NCBI GenBank assembly: GCA_025594325.1 | Contig: JANHCV010000004.1 | Coordinates: forward strand, 1,984,001-2,048,000 | From: Blastocladiella emersonii ATCC 22665 | Taxonomy: Eukaryota > Blastocladiomycota > Blastocladiomycetes > Blastocladiales > Blastocladiaceae | DNA: 64,000 bases | Reading direction: 5' to 3' | Shown here: positions 43,313 to 53,508 of the stretch, one piece after another | Numbering within the stretch: position 1 is the first letter of the stretch | How the letters are laid out: each line of letters starts with the position of its first letter | The notes under the pieces: model-generated | What the model was told of the DNA's origin: nothing | Seen by the model: the letters and a program-made list of their open reading frames with translations, nothing else | Databases searched by the model: none | Program-made: the position numbers and the translations under genes

Positions 43313-43389
43313 TAAGTCCGCGGAAAGTAGACTGCTGGATCGGACGTTGGCAAGTGGCAGAGCGTACTGTGGGCTGCTACTACAGCCCA

Positions 43390-43565
43390 AAACGTTCGGT
43401 TCCGGCAAATTCGAGAACAACGTGAAGAATGTTTGCGAGCACGTCTTGCGGAAGGTCCAGCAGTTGAATCGGCTGCTCGACGGTCCGTGAAGGCGGCACC
43501 GAACGCGGTCGCAGCAAGGCCTCGTCATCAGTCTTCAGGAGCACGTTGCAGGGGGTCGTTTGTGT
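43390..43565 (-). pseudogene. F-box fragment
   Basis: Minus-strand frame reads QLLDLPQDVLANILHVVLEFAGTERFGL, an F-box core, then two stop codons. It closely matches the F-box of the gene near 62474-62869, and the resemblance extends upstream into CCTGCAACGTGCTC in both. The rest of the protein is absent here, so this is a truncated copy. Confidence 0.65.
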
Positions 43566-43813
43566 CCGTCGCCATTATCGAGTCCATTTGCATGACATGC
43601 TCGCGGTGAGAGCAGCGTGATCAGCGCCGAACGCGTTTTCTCGGCAGGCTGACTCACGCCGTGGCGCAACGCGTGTGCGACGCGCACTTCATTTCCAGAA
43701 AGGCGAAACAGGAACCCGGTAAATAAACATGTGCACATGCAGCAAAAGGGAACAAAAACGGGTGATGATACAAGATACAACTCCTAAGACTACAACTGGA
43801 CATCTCGTCTCGC

Positions 43814-46800
43814 TCACGCGTGCGAGAAGCGCTTCTTGACCTTCTTCCACCGCGACTCGAGCGCGCTGACCACGCTGTCCTTGCTCGCCTTGCGGTGCAG
43901 GTCGCTGCCGTCCTCGCCCGCGCCGAGCTCCGTCACGTACGGCGCGAACGAGACGTGTGGCGAGGTGGGCGGTTCCGGCCGCGACGACGACAACAGCGAT
44001 GATGACGCAGCGGGTGCTGGTGGCTGCTGCTGCTGCTGCGCGACCCGGATCGCCGACCCGTCCATCTGGCTGAGACTCGACCGACGCTGCGGCCGGTTGA
44101 TGGTGGCGCGGTGCCGCGCGCTGATGGCCGACGCGACGCCCGGCAAACACCCGGCGCGGCTCAGGTCAACCGAGTCGCGGTGCACCGTTGACGGGTAGTG
44201 GTGGTGGTGGCCGTCCTTTTGCGGCGGCGGCGGTGGCGGCGTGCCCGTGCGCACGCGTTCGCTGCTCGTCCTGCGCAGCGCGCCCAGCATGTCGGGGAGC
44301 GTACGCGAGCGGGTGACGGGCGCGGGCGGCGGCGAGGCGACGCGGCTCGGCGGGTAAGCCTGCTGTTGCTGCGGAGGCTGCGACTGCTGCTGGAACGACT
44401 GCTGGCGCGGCGGGATCGCAGCGGGCAGCGGGAGCGGCGGAGTCGGGAGCGCGTCCGTGGTGCCCGCGGCAGCCGCGCCGAACAGCGCGTGGAACTCGGC
44501 GCGCAGGGCGTCGTCCTGCTCCTGGAAGTACTTGTAGAGCAGGAAAAACTCGTTCTCGTCGGCCGCCGACAGCGGCGTGTCGTGCATGCTGTCGTAGACG
44601 CCCTTGAGGTACGCCGTGAGCGACACGTCGCCGTCGGTCAGCAGGTTGACGTGCCCCGCGAGCAGCGGCGCCAGCGACTGCAGCGTGTTGTGGGCAAACT
44701 GCCGCCGCTTCATCTTGTGCCGGTTCGCCGGCGAGTGCAGGTCCGTGTTGAGCATGATCAGCGCAATCGACAGCACGTGCGCCGTCTCGGGCGTCCACCA
44801 CCACTCGACGTACCCCGCGGGCGTCCGCGACCGCGGCAGCGACGGATGCGTCCACGGCGAGATGAGCGGCGCTGACATGGGGTCGTCGACGCGCGCGAGC
44901 GACGATGACACGACGCTCGTATCGTCGTAGTCGCGCTCGCGCTCACGGTCGCGCTGGTGCCGGTTGCGCCAGCTGAGGAACGACGAAGACGAGGACGCGG
45001 GAACGGCGGCGGTGGCGGATGGCGCAGCAGGGCCGTGCAGCGGCGACCGGCTCCGCGGGATCGACACGGACAGCGAGTGCGAGGGCGACGGGGCGCGCAC
45101 AGGTGGCACCTCGCGGTGGTAGTACGCGTCCTCGCTGGTCCCGCGCTGCTGCTGCTGCTGAGCCGCCGCGAGTGTCATGGCGGCGGCGATACGCGCGCGG
45201 TTCTGGTTGTACCACTGCCGCGCGAGCTCCTCGGCGATGCGGTAGATGACGTTGGCCTCGGACGGCAGGCGGAAGTGCATGAGCGCGGACCGCAGCGCCT
45301 GCTCAAGGTTGAGCGCGTCGAGGTGGAACAGCACAAAGTACTCGCGCAAAATGAGCCGCGAGTATACGTTGGCCTGGCCGAGCAGCCGGCCCACGCTCGT
45401 CTTGCTGAGTCCCTGCTCACTGAGCAAAAACTCGGCGACGCGGCGCGCGCATTCGGCGCGGTACCGCGCCGTGGCCTCGTCGTTGGCGCCGGCCGGCGGC
45501 GCGTCCGGGTTCGGCAGGATCCCGCGGTCAACGAGGTACTTGATGCCGTGGCCGGGCGACACATTCATCATCTTCTTGCCCTGCACCGTGTCGCGGCGCC
45601 GCTCGTACGCGACGCGCTGCGCCTCGTCGACGCGCGGGTGCGGCGAGTCCGGGAACATGGCCGCGAACGCGTCCGAGGCCGTCAGCGGCGGCGGCGTCCC
45701 GAACACGGCGGACCCGCGCTGCTGCTCCTGCAGCTGCACCTCGGCGCGCAGCGACACCTGCGACAGCTGGTGCAGCGTGCGCCGCTTCGAGCTCAGGATC
45801 TCGTTGATCTTGGCCTCGGGCTGCGTCAGCAGCTGAGACCGCGCGACCACCGTGGCGAGCTCGCGCGACGACAGCACCGACGACTGCGAGATGGTCGAGC
45901 CCACGCGGCGCAGCAGCGTCTCGTGCGAGCGCGCGATCGGGTCGGCGGCATGGGTTGGTGACGTAACCGAAGCCGAGGACCGCGACAGGAGCGGCTGCTC
46001 CTCGGCAGCCGGCGCAACCGGGGCGGGGGCGCGTTTGGGCGCCTGTGCAATCACCTCCTCGAGCGCGCGCTCGAGGTCGCGCACCTCGTCCTCGACCTGG
46101 CTGATCGTCTTCTGCAGCGCGGCGAACTGGGCGGGCGTCGTGGGCGGCTGCATTTCGTCGGCGCGACCGACAGCGGAACGCGAGGAACTCGCGGGCTCCT
46201 CGCCAATAGCCAGGGCGAGGTCGGCGAGCGCGGCCGCCGGGTCGGGCACCGGCTCCGCGGCGGGGTCCGCGCCGAAATCGGGCATCGACTCGAGGAACGC
46301 CTGCAGCTGGTAGATGCTCGACGCGGCGTGCGACGCCGGGATCGACTGCCGCTTGGGCTCGTCGCGGCGGCGCGGGACCTGGTGCACCTCGCTGCCCGCG
46401 TCGCTGCCGCTGTCCTCCTCGGGCACCGGCGTCATGAGGCGCGCGGGGACGGACCGCATGCTGCTGGCGCCGTCGTGGACCGACGTCGTGGGCGACTGCA
46501 GCTTGGGCAGGATCTCGCCGCGGCGCGACCGGCGCAGCGACGGCGTGCGGCCGCTGGCCATCGAGTACTCGCTTGACGCGAGCGACGGGGTCGGCGACAT
46601 GGGCGGCGGCGACAGCGGGCTGCGGATCATGCTGACGGTGGTCGGCGTCGGCGAGGTCACGGAAGGCGCAGCCAGCGCGGGCGCGTGGACTACGGGCTCG
46701 CGGATCTCGACCCACGACGGGACGAGGTGCCCGTGGCGCTCGCGCGGGACCGACGTCGAGGACGCTACCGTAGCTGATGTCGCGGGCGTCGACGGCTCGA

Positions 46801-49800
46801 TCGAAAGACTCGACCCTCGGCGCCGGCGGTCAGCGAGCGTCACGCGCGGCGATCCGGCGGGCGGCGAGGAGCTGGACCACGACGGCGACAGCGCAGACTC
46901 CTCCTCGGGCACGTCGGACAGCGCGACAGGCGCGAAGTGCTCAGCGGGGATCGCGGGCACCGGGACCATGTCAAACAGCGACCGCTCGAGCGGCGTCTGC
47001 GGGACGGGCGTCGCGGGGTCCGCAAACACGATTCCACCGTCCGACGACTCGTTGGTGACGACGCTGCGGACCGAGGCGGCGCGCGAGCGGGTCGAGGGCG
47101 CCGGCGCGGCCGCCGTGGTGATGAGCGGCGGCAGCGGCGGGTGCAGGTCGGGCACCGCGAGCGTGAGCCCGTCGTCGGGTGTGCCGAAAATGGCGCTGGG
47201 CGACGGCGGCGACGGGAATCCCGAAAGACTCGACGCGCCGGCGGACGGCTCGAGCGCGCGTGCGGCGGTGCCCGGCCACGCGTCGAGCGCCGGGAGCGGG
47301 GCGACGGAGTCGCGCTTGGACGGCGCGTACTCGGACGCGTACGGCGTCGCGTGCATGGCCGCGTAGTCGCCGATGACCGAGAGCGCCGAGGGGCCGCCGG
47401 GCGAGCACGTGTCGTTGAGCGAGGGCTCAGCGGCCGGTGCGACGGCCGTCACGACCTTGAGCGCCGGAGCCGCATCGGCGGGGAACGCGGCCTGCGACGC
47501 GGTCGGGGATGCGAGCGCGTCGAGAATGTCGAGCGTCGCGGACGGAACGTCCTCAGTGGAGAGTTCACGGGCGACGGCGGGCGCAGAGTCGAGCTGAGGC
47601 GACGGGGGCGTCGATTCGGCGACTGGCTCGGGCTCGGCCTCAGCGGCGACAGGCGGAGGAAGCAGATCTACGAACGGAAACGATAAGAAAAGCAGCGAGA
47701 GACAAGCAGGACAGCGTGAATCAGTCGTACCGTCGGTCGTGGAGCACGCGTTGAGCTCATCGGGAACACAGGTCGAGGTTGGCGAGTCGGGCAGCGGCGC
47801 AGTCGATGCAACGGCGACGTCGCCCTCGACTACCAACTCATCGGCCATCTTGGTGTCGACAAAGATGGAGCGGGTGGCCTCCTCGTCCCCTTCGACAACG
47901 TCAACGACGGGCAGCTCGACGAAATCAGCGGCCGGAGCCGCGTCAGCGGGCGAGTCCATCTCGACGGCCTCGTCGACGGCGTGCACGCTCGGCGACTTGG
48001 TCGCGACGTCGGCGAGCTCCGCATCGAGCGCGGCCTCGGCAAACTCGACAGCGGCGGGCGACTCGGGCAGCGGGACCTCAGCAGGAGCCGAGTCGAGTGC
48101 GAGCGCGTCGTCGATCGAGGCAGCGACTGGCGAGTCGACCGCGTCAACAGCCACGGACGACGCGGTGATCGGCGACGCAGGTTCTTCCTCGCGCGTGACG
48201 GCGATGGGAGATGCGACGGCGCCGGACTCGTCCGACTCGGCGGCAAAGTCGCGGTCAACGGGCGAAACAGAAAGCGGGACCTCGGTGGTGGCGACCGTGT
48301 CGAGCACAGCGGCATCGGGGACGGGCGATTCGACAATGGGCTCACTCAACGTCTCCGACAGCTCGACAGGTGCTGCCAGGTCTGCGGGAGCGGGCTCCTT
48401 CGCTGCCGCAGCCGCATCGTCGACGAAAAAGGACTCGGTCGGCGACTCGGGGAGCGGGCACTCGGCAGCGACAGCCGACTCCGGCTCGGCAGCCTCGAAG
48501 ACGGGAGCGACGGCCGCAGCATCGGGATCGATCATCTCCTCTGCTGGCGGGGCCGACGCGAGCGAGTCGACGGCAGCATCGTCGCCGAGGGCAGGTACGT
48601 CGGCGGCGAACTCGGACACGGTCGGCGACGCAGGGAGCGACGCAGGGAGCGGAACGTCAACAGGAACTGCGCCGTCGTTCGCACACTCAGCAAACTCGTC
48701 AGAGGAGTTGGCCGTCTCGAGCACGGGCGACGCAGGAAGTGCAGCAGCGGCCTGCGGAGCTGGTTCCGCGGCGGGCGAGGATGCGGCGTCGTCGGCGCAA
48801 AGCGCGGTGGGCTCGTCCGACTCGGCGGCGCCGTCGAGGTCGAGGCATGCCGCGGAGTCAGCGAGCGGCGTCGTGGACGGGGTGTCGACAATCGCGGCCG
48901 GTTCAGAGACGTCAGACTCGAGGGCCTCGGCCGAAACACACATGGGGAGATCACGGGCGATGACGGGCTCCATGAACGACAGCTGCGACGCGGTGGGCGA
49001 GGGCGGCAGCGGCGCCTCGAGCGCGACAGGGTCGACGGCGCACTGCTCAGGTTCGACCGACGCATCAGCGGTGGGCAGCGTGTCCTCGACCGAGGTGGCA
49101 TCGCCAGCGAGCGGCTCGCCGTCGTCGGGGACCACATCTACCGCGTCGTCGGGGTGGGCGAAGACGAGCGGTGACGCCGGGAGCGGAACCTCCTCAGCGT
49201 CAGCAGCGGGGGTCGAGGGCAGCGACGACGCGGTCGGCGACGGCGGGAGCGGGGTGTCGGCGGCGCGGTCCTCCTCGAGCGCAGGCACGGCGGCCTCGGG
49301 CGACTCGACGGGCGCAGCGACCGAGGCGGGCGAAGGTGGAAGTTCGCGGGCGGCCGCGTCAACCTCGAGGTCCTCGCCGACAATGAGCGCGGCAGCCACA
49401 ACAGGCGAGGACGGCAGCTCGAGAGCGGCCACATCGACCACGGGCGCGTCAATCACGGGCGACGTGGACCCGAACGACTCGTGCTCCTCCTCAGCAGCGG
49501 GCGCGAGGTCGAGCGGCTCGTCAGCGGGCGCAGCAACTTCGACAACGGGCGAGCACGGCAGCTCAACGGTGGCCGCGTCGACCTCGGGCGCGTCAACGAT
49601 AGGTGACGCCGACTCGGACGACTCTTGCTCGTCGTCGGCAGCAGGCGCGAAATCCAGCGATGCGTTGGCGGAGACGGCCGACATGGTCGGCGAGGGCGGG
49701 AGCTCGCAAGCAGCCGCATCGACCTCGGAGTCGTCCAGCGCGCGCGGAACCGCGTCGGGTGCGGATTCGGCAGCGGACGCGAGGTCGAGGGGCTCCTCGG

Positions 49801-52399
49801 CGAACACGGCAGCCTCGACGGGCGAGGGCGGCAGCTCGCACGCGGCCGCGCTAGACACGCCGAGCGTGCGTGTCGGCGACTTGGGCTCCTCGACGGCAGC
49901 AGGCACGAGTTCGAGCGACTCGTTGATGGGTAGCTCGAGCCCAACCGCCGACCCGGCCGGTGACGCAGGGAGTGCGATCTCGGCGGCGTTGGGCGCCTCG
50001 TCGAGCAGCGAGACGGCGACTTGCCCGGCGTCGAGCACCGTGTCGTTGGCGAGCGCGAAGGATTCCGAGGCGGCGTCGGGCGATGCGGGTAGTGGAACGT
50101 CGAGTGCGACCGAGTCGTCGAGCTCGGGAACGAGATCTGCTGCGTGCGAGTCGGCCGCGGATGACTCAGCGGAGAGCGCCCGCGTGTCGGCGCTGTCGGC
50201 CGTCTCCAACTCGACGGGTGGTTCCGCAACGTAGGGCATCTCGGCGTCGACGGGGGACTGAGGCAGCGCGAGCGCGAGGACGTCATCGAGGAGAGGAGAA
50301 GCGGGTTCGACGGGCGACGATGGAGTCGTGACGGGCGCACGGTCCACGGCGGGCACCGAGACCGAGTCGACATCGGGCTCAGACGCGACGTCGGGCAGCC
50401 CACACGCGATCGCCGAGAGCGCAGGCGACGGCGGGAGCGGGGCATCGAGCGCGACTGCGTCATCAGACACGACCTCGTCGACGGCTGGCGTGTCGGTCGA
50501 CTCGGGATCGGCAAGGACGGTGTCGTAGGTAGCGAGCACGGTCTCGTCGAGGAGAATGGGGGAGGGCGGGAGCGCGGCCTCGAGTGCGGGCGATAGGGGA
50601 AGCAAGGTTTCGAGCGCCGCCGTCTCGTCGGGGAGCGCGGCCGTCTCGTCGGGGAGCGCGGCCGTCTCGTCGGAGTGCGCGAGCTCGTCGGCGACGACCG
50701 AGTCAGCGGCTGCGAGGGTGACGGGCGACTCGGGCAGCGGCAGCTCGGCGGCGGCGGCGGTCAGCTCGGGCGACGAGGCCGCGGTCGCGGTCGCGGTCGC
50801 GGAATCGACGGGCTCCGCGGCAGCCGTTGGTTCAGGCTCTGCAGCCGGCGCGACGCTCGGCTCGCAGGTCGTGTCTGGCGCGAGGACAGAGTACGCGCAA
50901 TCCGAGTCGAGAGCGGATGCGATGGAAAGCGGCTCCGCAGAGTACTCGGCCGACACCGGCTCGGCGTCGAGTTCCCGCACAGCGGGTTCGGGTACCGGCT
51001 CGGGCTCGAGAGCTACACGCGATGAGGAGGGAGGGGTCAGCTGTGAACGAACAGCGCGTCGCCCATGAATCCACGACGTACCGCGAGGTGAAGGCAATGG
51101 GCTCTCGAGCAACGCCGTCGCAGCGGCATCGGCGCACACGGCAGCAGCAAAGTCGCTCGCGGCGGGGCTCGCCGGAAGCGGGACGGTTTCGAGAATCGAG
51201 GGCGCGTCGAGTGCGTCGGGCGCGTCGTCGCCATCGTCGGCCGCGAACTCGCCGTCGACCGACTCAGCCGGGCTCGGCGGAAGCGCGACAAGTTCGGCAG
51301 GTGCGGGAGCCGCGGCGGACATGTCGACCTCCGGCACGGTTTCAGGCTGCGGGGCCGAGTCAAACGCGAGCGCGCGCTCGGTCGCCGGTTCTGGATCGAC
51401 GACGGCGGCGGCGGCGAGGTGCGAGGCGGCGGGCGAGGCAGGGAGCGGCGTGGTCTCGGCGACATAGTCGGAATCGGCGACGCTGCTGGTCTCGGTGACG
51501 TCGTCGTCGGCGGTTGGTGACGGCGGCGAGAGCGGCGATTCCGTCGAGGGAGCGGACGCCGGTTCGGCCGCGAGCGCGGGTGATGGAGACGCTGGGCGCG
51601 AGGGAGGGAGGGCGAAGTCTGCGGCCAAGGGGGTCGAGGGGGCCGGCGTAACCTTGTCGGCGGCGGCGAGCGCCGCGACGGGCGGCGAAGGTTCGAGGAA
51701 CGAGACGGGGCGCGACGGGGGCAGCGGGATGGCGGCGGACGCGACGACCTCGTCCTCATCGAGAGCAGGAGCAGCAACGGTTTCGGGGGATGGTGGTGGG
51801 AGGAACGAGGCGAGGGCGCGGTCGAGGGCATCGCGCTGGTCGGGATCGGCCAGGACGCCGCCGGCGCGCGAGGGTTCCGCAGCGGGCGCGACGTCGGCGG
51901 CGCCAGCACCGGGGAGCGAGGCCGAGTCGGGGAAGACGGGCGTGGGCGGGGTGGGCGGCTCGTCGCCGGCGAGCAGGTCGAGGTCGAGGCCGAGGACCAT
52001 GGAGGCGCGGACCGAGAGGCTCGGGCGGTGCGCGTTGAGGGTGCGCAGGCGCGGCGGGGCGAAGCCGTCGGCGTCGTCGAGCGAGGCGGGCGGCAGGTTG
52101 GGCATGGCGGGCGGCGACGCGAGCGGGCCGGACCAGCGTTCGTCGTCGCCGCCGTCAAAGTCGTCGTCGCTCACGTCGCTGTTGGAGGCGCTGTGTCCGG
52201 GCGTGCGCCTGCGGTCCTCGGGCGGCGGCGGGACGGCGAGCAGCAGGGCGAGGTCGCGGGCGTGCCAGGCGGCCGAGGACCGGATGCGCGGCGGCGGGCG
52301 GACGCGCGCCGGGTCGGCCACGTCGTCGATCATGTCCATGACGATGGACCGGACGAGCGCGTCGACGTAGACGTCGTACGGCTGCCGTGCGGGGTCCAT
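43814..52399 (-). CDS. Giant Sec7-domain protein (putative Arf guanine-nucleotide exchange factor)
   Basis: A 2,817-residue protein; exons 52399-51082, 51012-47731 and 47667-43814. Both introns (69 and 63 nt) are multiples of three, so the region also reads open without splicing; GTACG...TAG ends reveal them. Start at MDPARQPYDVYVDALV. Residues about 250-1500 are an acidic, Ala/Pro-rich array with dozens of LPPSP or LPASP cores at irregular 25-40-residue spacing, likely Ser-Pro phosphosites. After a coiled coil comes the Sec7 domain (YLVDRGILPN...FLLSEQGLSKTSVGRLLG...FRLPSEANVIYRIAEE...SIALIMLNTDLHSP). The catalytic Glu of the FRLPxEA loop is present. A Gln/Ser-rich insert of about 110 residues splits the domain between the loop and IIMLNTDLH-like helix. 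The tail is Pro/Gln-rich. It is expected to activate Arf GTPases in membrane traffic. Confidence 0.85.
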   Translation of the reverse strand: MDPARQPYDVYVDALVRSIVMDMIDDVADPARVRPPPRIRSSAAWHARDLALLLAVPPPPEDRRRTPGHSASNSDVSDDDFDGGDDERWSGPLASPPAMPNLPPASLDDADGFAPPRLRTLNAHRPSLSVRASMVLGLDLDLLAGDEPPTPPTPVFPDSASLPGAGAADVAPAAEPSRAGGVLADPDQRDALDRALASFLPPPSPETVAAPALDEDEVVASAAIPLPPSRPVSFLEPSPPVAALAAADKVTPAPSTPLAADFALPPSRPASPSPALAAEPASAPSTESPLSPPSPTADDDVTETSSVADSDYVAETTPLPASPAASHLAAAAVVDPEPATERALAFDSAPQPETVPEVDMSAAAPAPAELVALPPSPAESVDGEFAADDGDDAPDALDAPSILETVPLPASPAASDFAAAVCADAAATALLESPLPSPRGTSWIHGRRAVRSQLTPPSSSRVALEPEPVPEPAVRELDAEPVSAEYSAEPLSIASALDSDCAYSVLAPDTTCEPSVAPAAEPEPTAAAEPVDSATATATAASSPELTAAAAELPLPESPVTLAAADSVVADELAHSDETAALPDETAALPDETAALETLLPLSPALEAALPPSPILLDETVLATYDTVLADPESTDTPAVDEVVSDDAVALDAPLPPSPALSAIACGLPDVASEPDVDSVSVPAVDRAPVTTPSSPVEPASPLLDDVLALALPQSPVDAEMPYVAEPPVELETADSADTRALSAESSAADSHAADLVPELDDSVALDVPLPASPDAASESFALANDTVLDAGQVAVSLLDEAPNAAEIALPASPAGSAVGLELPINESLELVPAAVEEPKSPTRTLGVSSAAACELPPSPVEAAVFAEEPLDLASAAESAPDAVPRALDDSEVDAAACELPPSPTMSAVSANASLDFAPAADDEQESSESASPIVDAPEVDAATVELPCSPVVEVAAPADEPLDLAPAAEEEHESFGSTSPVIDAPVVDVAALELPSSPVVAAALIVGEDLEVDAAARELPPSPASVAAPVESPEAAVPALEEDRAADTPLPPSPTASSLPSTPAADAEEVPLPASPLVFAHPDDAVDVVPDDGEPLAGDATSVEDTLPTADASVEPEQCAVDPVALEAPLPPSPTASQLSFMEPVIARDLPMCVSAEALESDVSEPAAIVDTPSTTPLADSAACLDLDGAAESDEPTALCADDAASSPAAEPAPQAAAALPASPVLETANSSDEFAECANDGAVPVDVPLPASLPASPTVSEFAADVPALGDDAAVDSLASAPPAEEMIDPDAAAVAPVFEAAEPESAVAAECPLPESPTESFFVDDAAAAAKEPAPADLAAPVELSETLSEPIVESPVPDAAVLDTVATTEVPLSVSPVDRDFAAESDESGAVASPIAVTREEEPASPITASSVAVDAVDSPVAASIDDALALDSAPAEVPLPESPAAVEFAEAALDAELADVATKSPSVHAVDEAVEMDSPADAAPAADFVELPVVDVVEGDEEATRSIFVDTKMADELVVEGDVAVASTAPLPDSPTSTCVPDELNACSTTDGTTDSRCPACLSLLFLSFPFVDLLPPPVAAEAEPEPVAESTPPSPQLDSAPAVARELSTEDVPSATLDILDALASPTASQAAFPADAAPALKVVTAVAPAAEPSLNDTCSPGGPSALSVIGDYAAMHATPYASEYAPSKRDSVAPLPALDAWPGTAARALEPSAGASSLSGFPSPPSPSAIFGTPDDGLTLAVPDLHPPLPPLITTAAAPAPSTRSRAASVRSVVTNESSDGGIVFADPATPVPQTPLERSLFDMVPVPAIPAEHFAPVALSDVPEEESALSPSWSSSSPPAGSPRVTLADRRRRGSSLSIEPSTPATSATVASSTSVPRERHGHLVPSWVEIREPVVHAPALAAPSVTSPTPTTVSMIRSPLSPPPMSPTPSLASSEYSMASGRTPSLRRSRRGEILPKLQSPTTSVHDGASSMRSVPARLMTPVPEEDSGSDAGSEVHQVPRRRDEPKRQSIPASHAASSIYQLQAFLESMPDFGADPAAEPVPDPAAALADLALAIGEEPASSSRSAVGRADEMQPPTTPAQFAALQKTISQVEDEVRDLERALEEVIAQAPKRAPAPVAPAAEEQPLLSRSSASVTSPTHAADPIARSHETLLRRVGSTISQSSVLSSRELATVVARSQLLTQPEAKINEILSSKRRTLHQLSQVSLRAEVQLQEQQRGSAVFGTPPPLTASDAFAAMFPDSPHPRVDEAQRVAYERRRDTVQGKKMMNVSPGHGIKYLVDRGILPNPDAPPAGANDEATARYRAECARRVAEFLLSEQGLSKTSVGRLLGQANVYSRLILREYFVLFHLDALNLEQALRSALMHFRLPSEANVIYRIAEELARQWYNQNRARIAAAMTLAAAQQQQQRGTSEDAYYHREVPPVRAPSPSHSLSVSIPRSRSPLHGPAAPSATAAVPASSSSSFLSWRNRHQRDRERERDYDDTSVVSSSLARVDDPMSAPLISPWTHPSLPRSRTPAGYVEWWWTPETAHVLSIALIMLNTDLHSPANRHKMKRRQFAHNTLQSLAPLLAGHVNLLTDGDVSLTAYLKGVYDSMHDTPLSAADENEFFLLYKYFQEQDDALRAEFHALFGAAAAGTTDALPTPPLPLPAAIPPRQQSFQQQSQPPQQQQAYPPSRVASPPPAPVTRSRTLPDMLGALRRTSSERVRTGTPPPPPPQKDGHHHHYPSTVHRDSVDLSRAGCLPGVASAISARHRATINRPQRRSSLSQMDGSAIRVAQQQQQPPAPAASSSLLSSSRPEPPTSPHVSFAPYVTELGAGEDGSDLHRKASKDSVVSALESRWKKVKKRFSHA

Positions 52400-53508
52400 G
52401 GCTGGCCGTAGTTGATGCGTAGCGAGAGAGGTGGAGTGCTTGCAAGGCTTGCAGGTGACGAACGGCGAGTGGCGGCGCAGCGCGCAAGCAACGACGCAGG
52501 CGGTGCAGCAGCAGCAAGTGTGCGGGGAGGAGGCTGCACGCAGCGGCGTTGGCGTCACCAGACGGTCGCAGTCGAGATGGGTTGTCGTGAAAGTCGATGG
52601 TTGGTTGAAGGGGGGAGAGAGGAAGCAGGGCCCGAGTGCCGGTCAAGGTCGCTGCCGCCGGCGCCGGCGCCTCTCTCCGACGCCCCAGCCTCGGCGCGGC
52701 ACCACACGCGCCCGTCTGCGGCGCCACGTCGTCGTCCGGGACGATGGTGATGCGCTACGCCTCCCAGGCAGCAGCCGCGGATACATGTTGCAGGTGCCTG
52801 TCCTGCTCGTCGTGTCGAGGCCGGTGTTGAGAGGTCCGCGGCCCCGCGGGATCCTCCGCAGCGTGTGCGGGCACAAGCGCTCGAGCTGCGCCACCACATT
52901 CCTGACCTGACCGGGAACGCAGCGACGCCGGATCCATGAGCCAGCGAGCGCGATGCGGAGGAAGAGAGAGCGCGGCGCGCCAAGTCCACGACCCGAGTGG
53001 CCCATGGATCCAAGGCGCACGCCCGCACGCGCTCCGCCACAGCACACTTCTCGCCCTTCGAAAAGAGCGGAACATGACGCGGGCCGCGAGGCCGGAGCGA
53101 CGGCGGCGACGGCGCGCGTGACGCCCACGCCACACGCACGCCGGCATGAGCTCTTGCGCGAGCAAGCGCGGTTGGGAGCGGGAGCGGGCGGGAAGCGTGT
53201 CTCCTCACGCTCGCGCTTCTCGCCTTCGCTGCCGCCTTCGTGCCTTCCACGCTACGCTACGCAACGAAGCTGCACCCGCAAACCGCACGCAACGCATCAA
53301 CGCCCACTCTCCATGCACACGGCCGACGCTGCCGAGCCTCGCTGCTTACTGTGATCCGCTCTCGGGGTCGCCGCGAACACTCCAACGCGCTCTCGGCTCG
53401 CCCTCCTCACTACGCTGCCGCGGTGTGTACTCGGCGGCCTGATCACCGCCGGCCGGACCTCCTCGCCGTGTCTGATCCGCCGATACCACCACCCCGCGGT
53501 CGCCCGAT
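52400..53508. other. Divergent promoter region, Sec7 protein / MED25
   Basis: About 1.1 kb between divergent genes. It is GC-rich, with several overlapping open frames on both strands but none with a recognisable protein. It probably carries both promoters and 5' leaders. Confidence 0.4.

Noticed and set aside
47739-50234. 831-codon Ser/Ala/Thr-rich frame opposite the Sec7 gene
   Set aside because: It mirrors the repetitive LPPSP array. The minus frame continues into a recognisable Sec7 domain, so this is a shadow.
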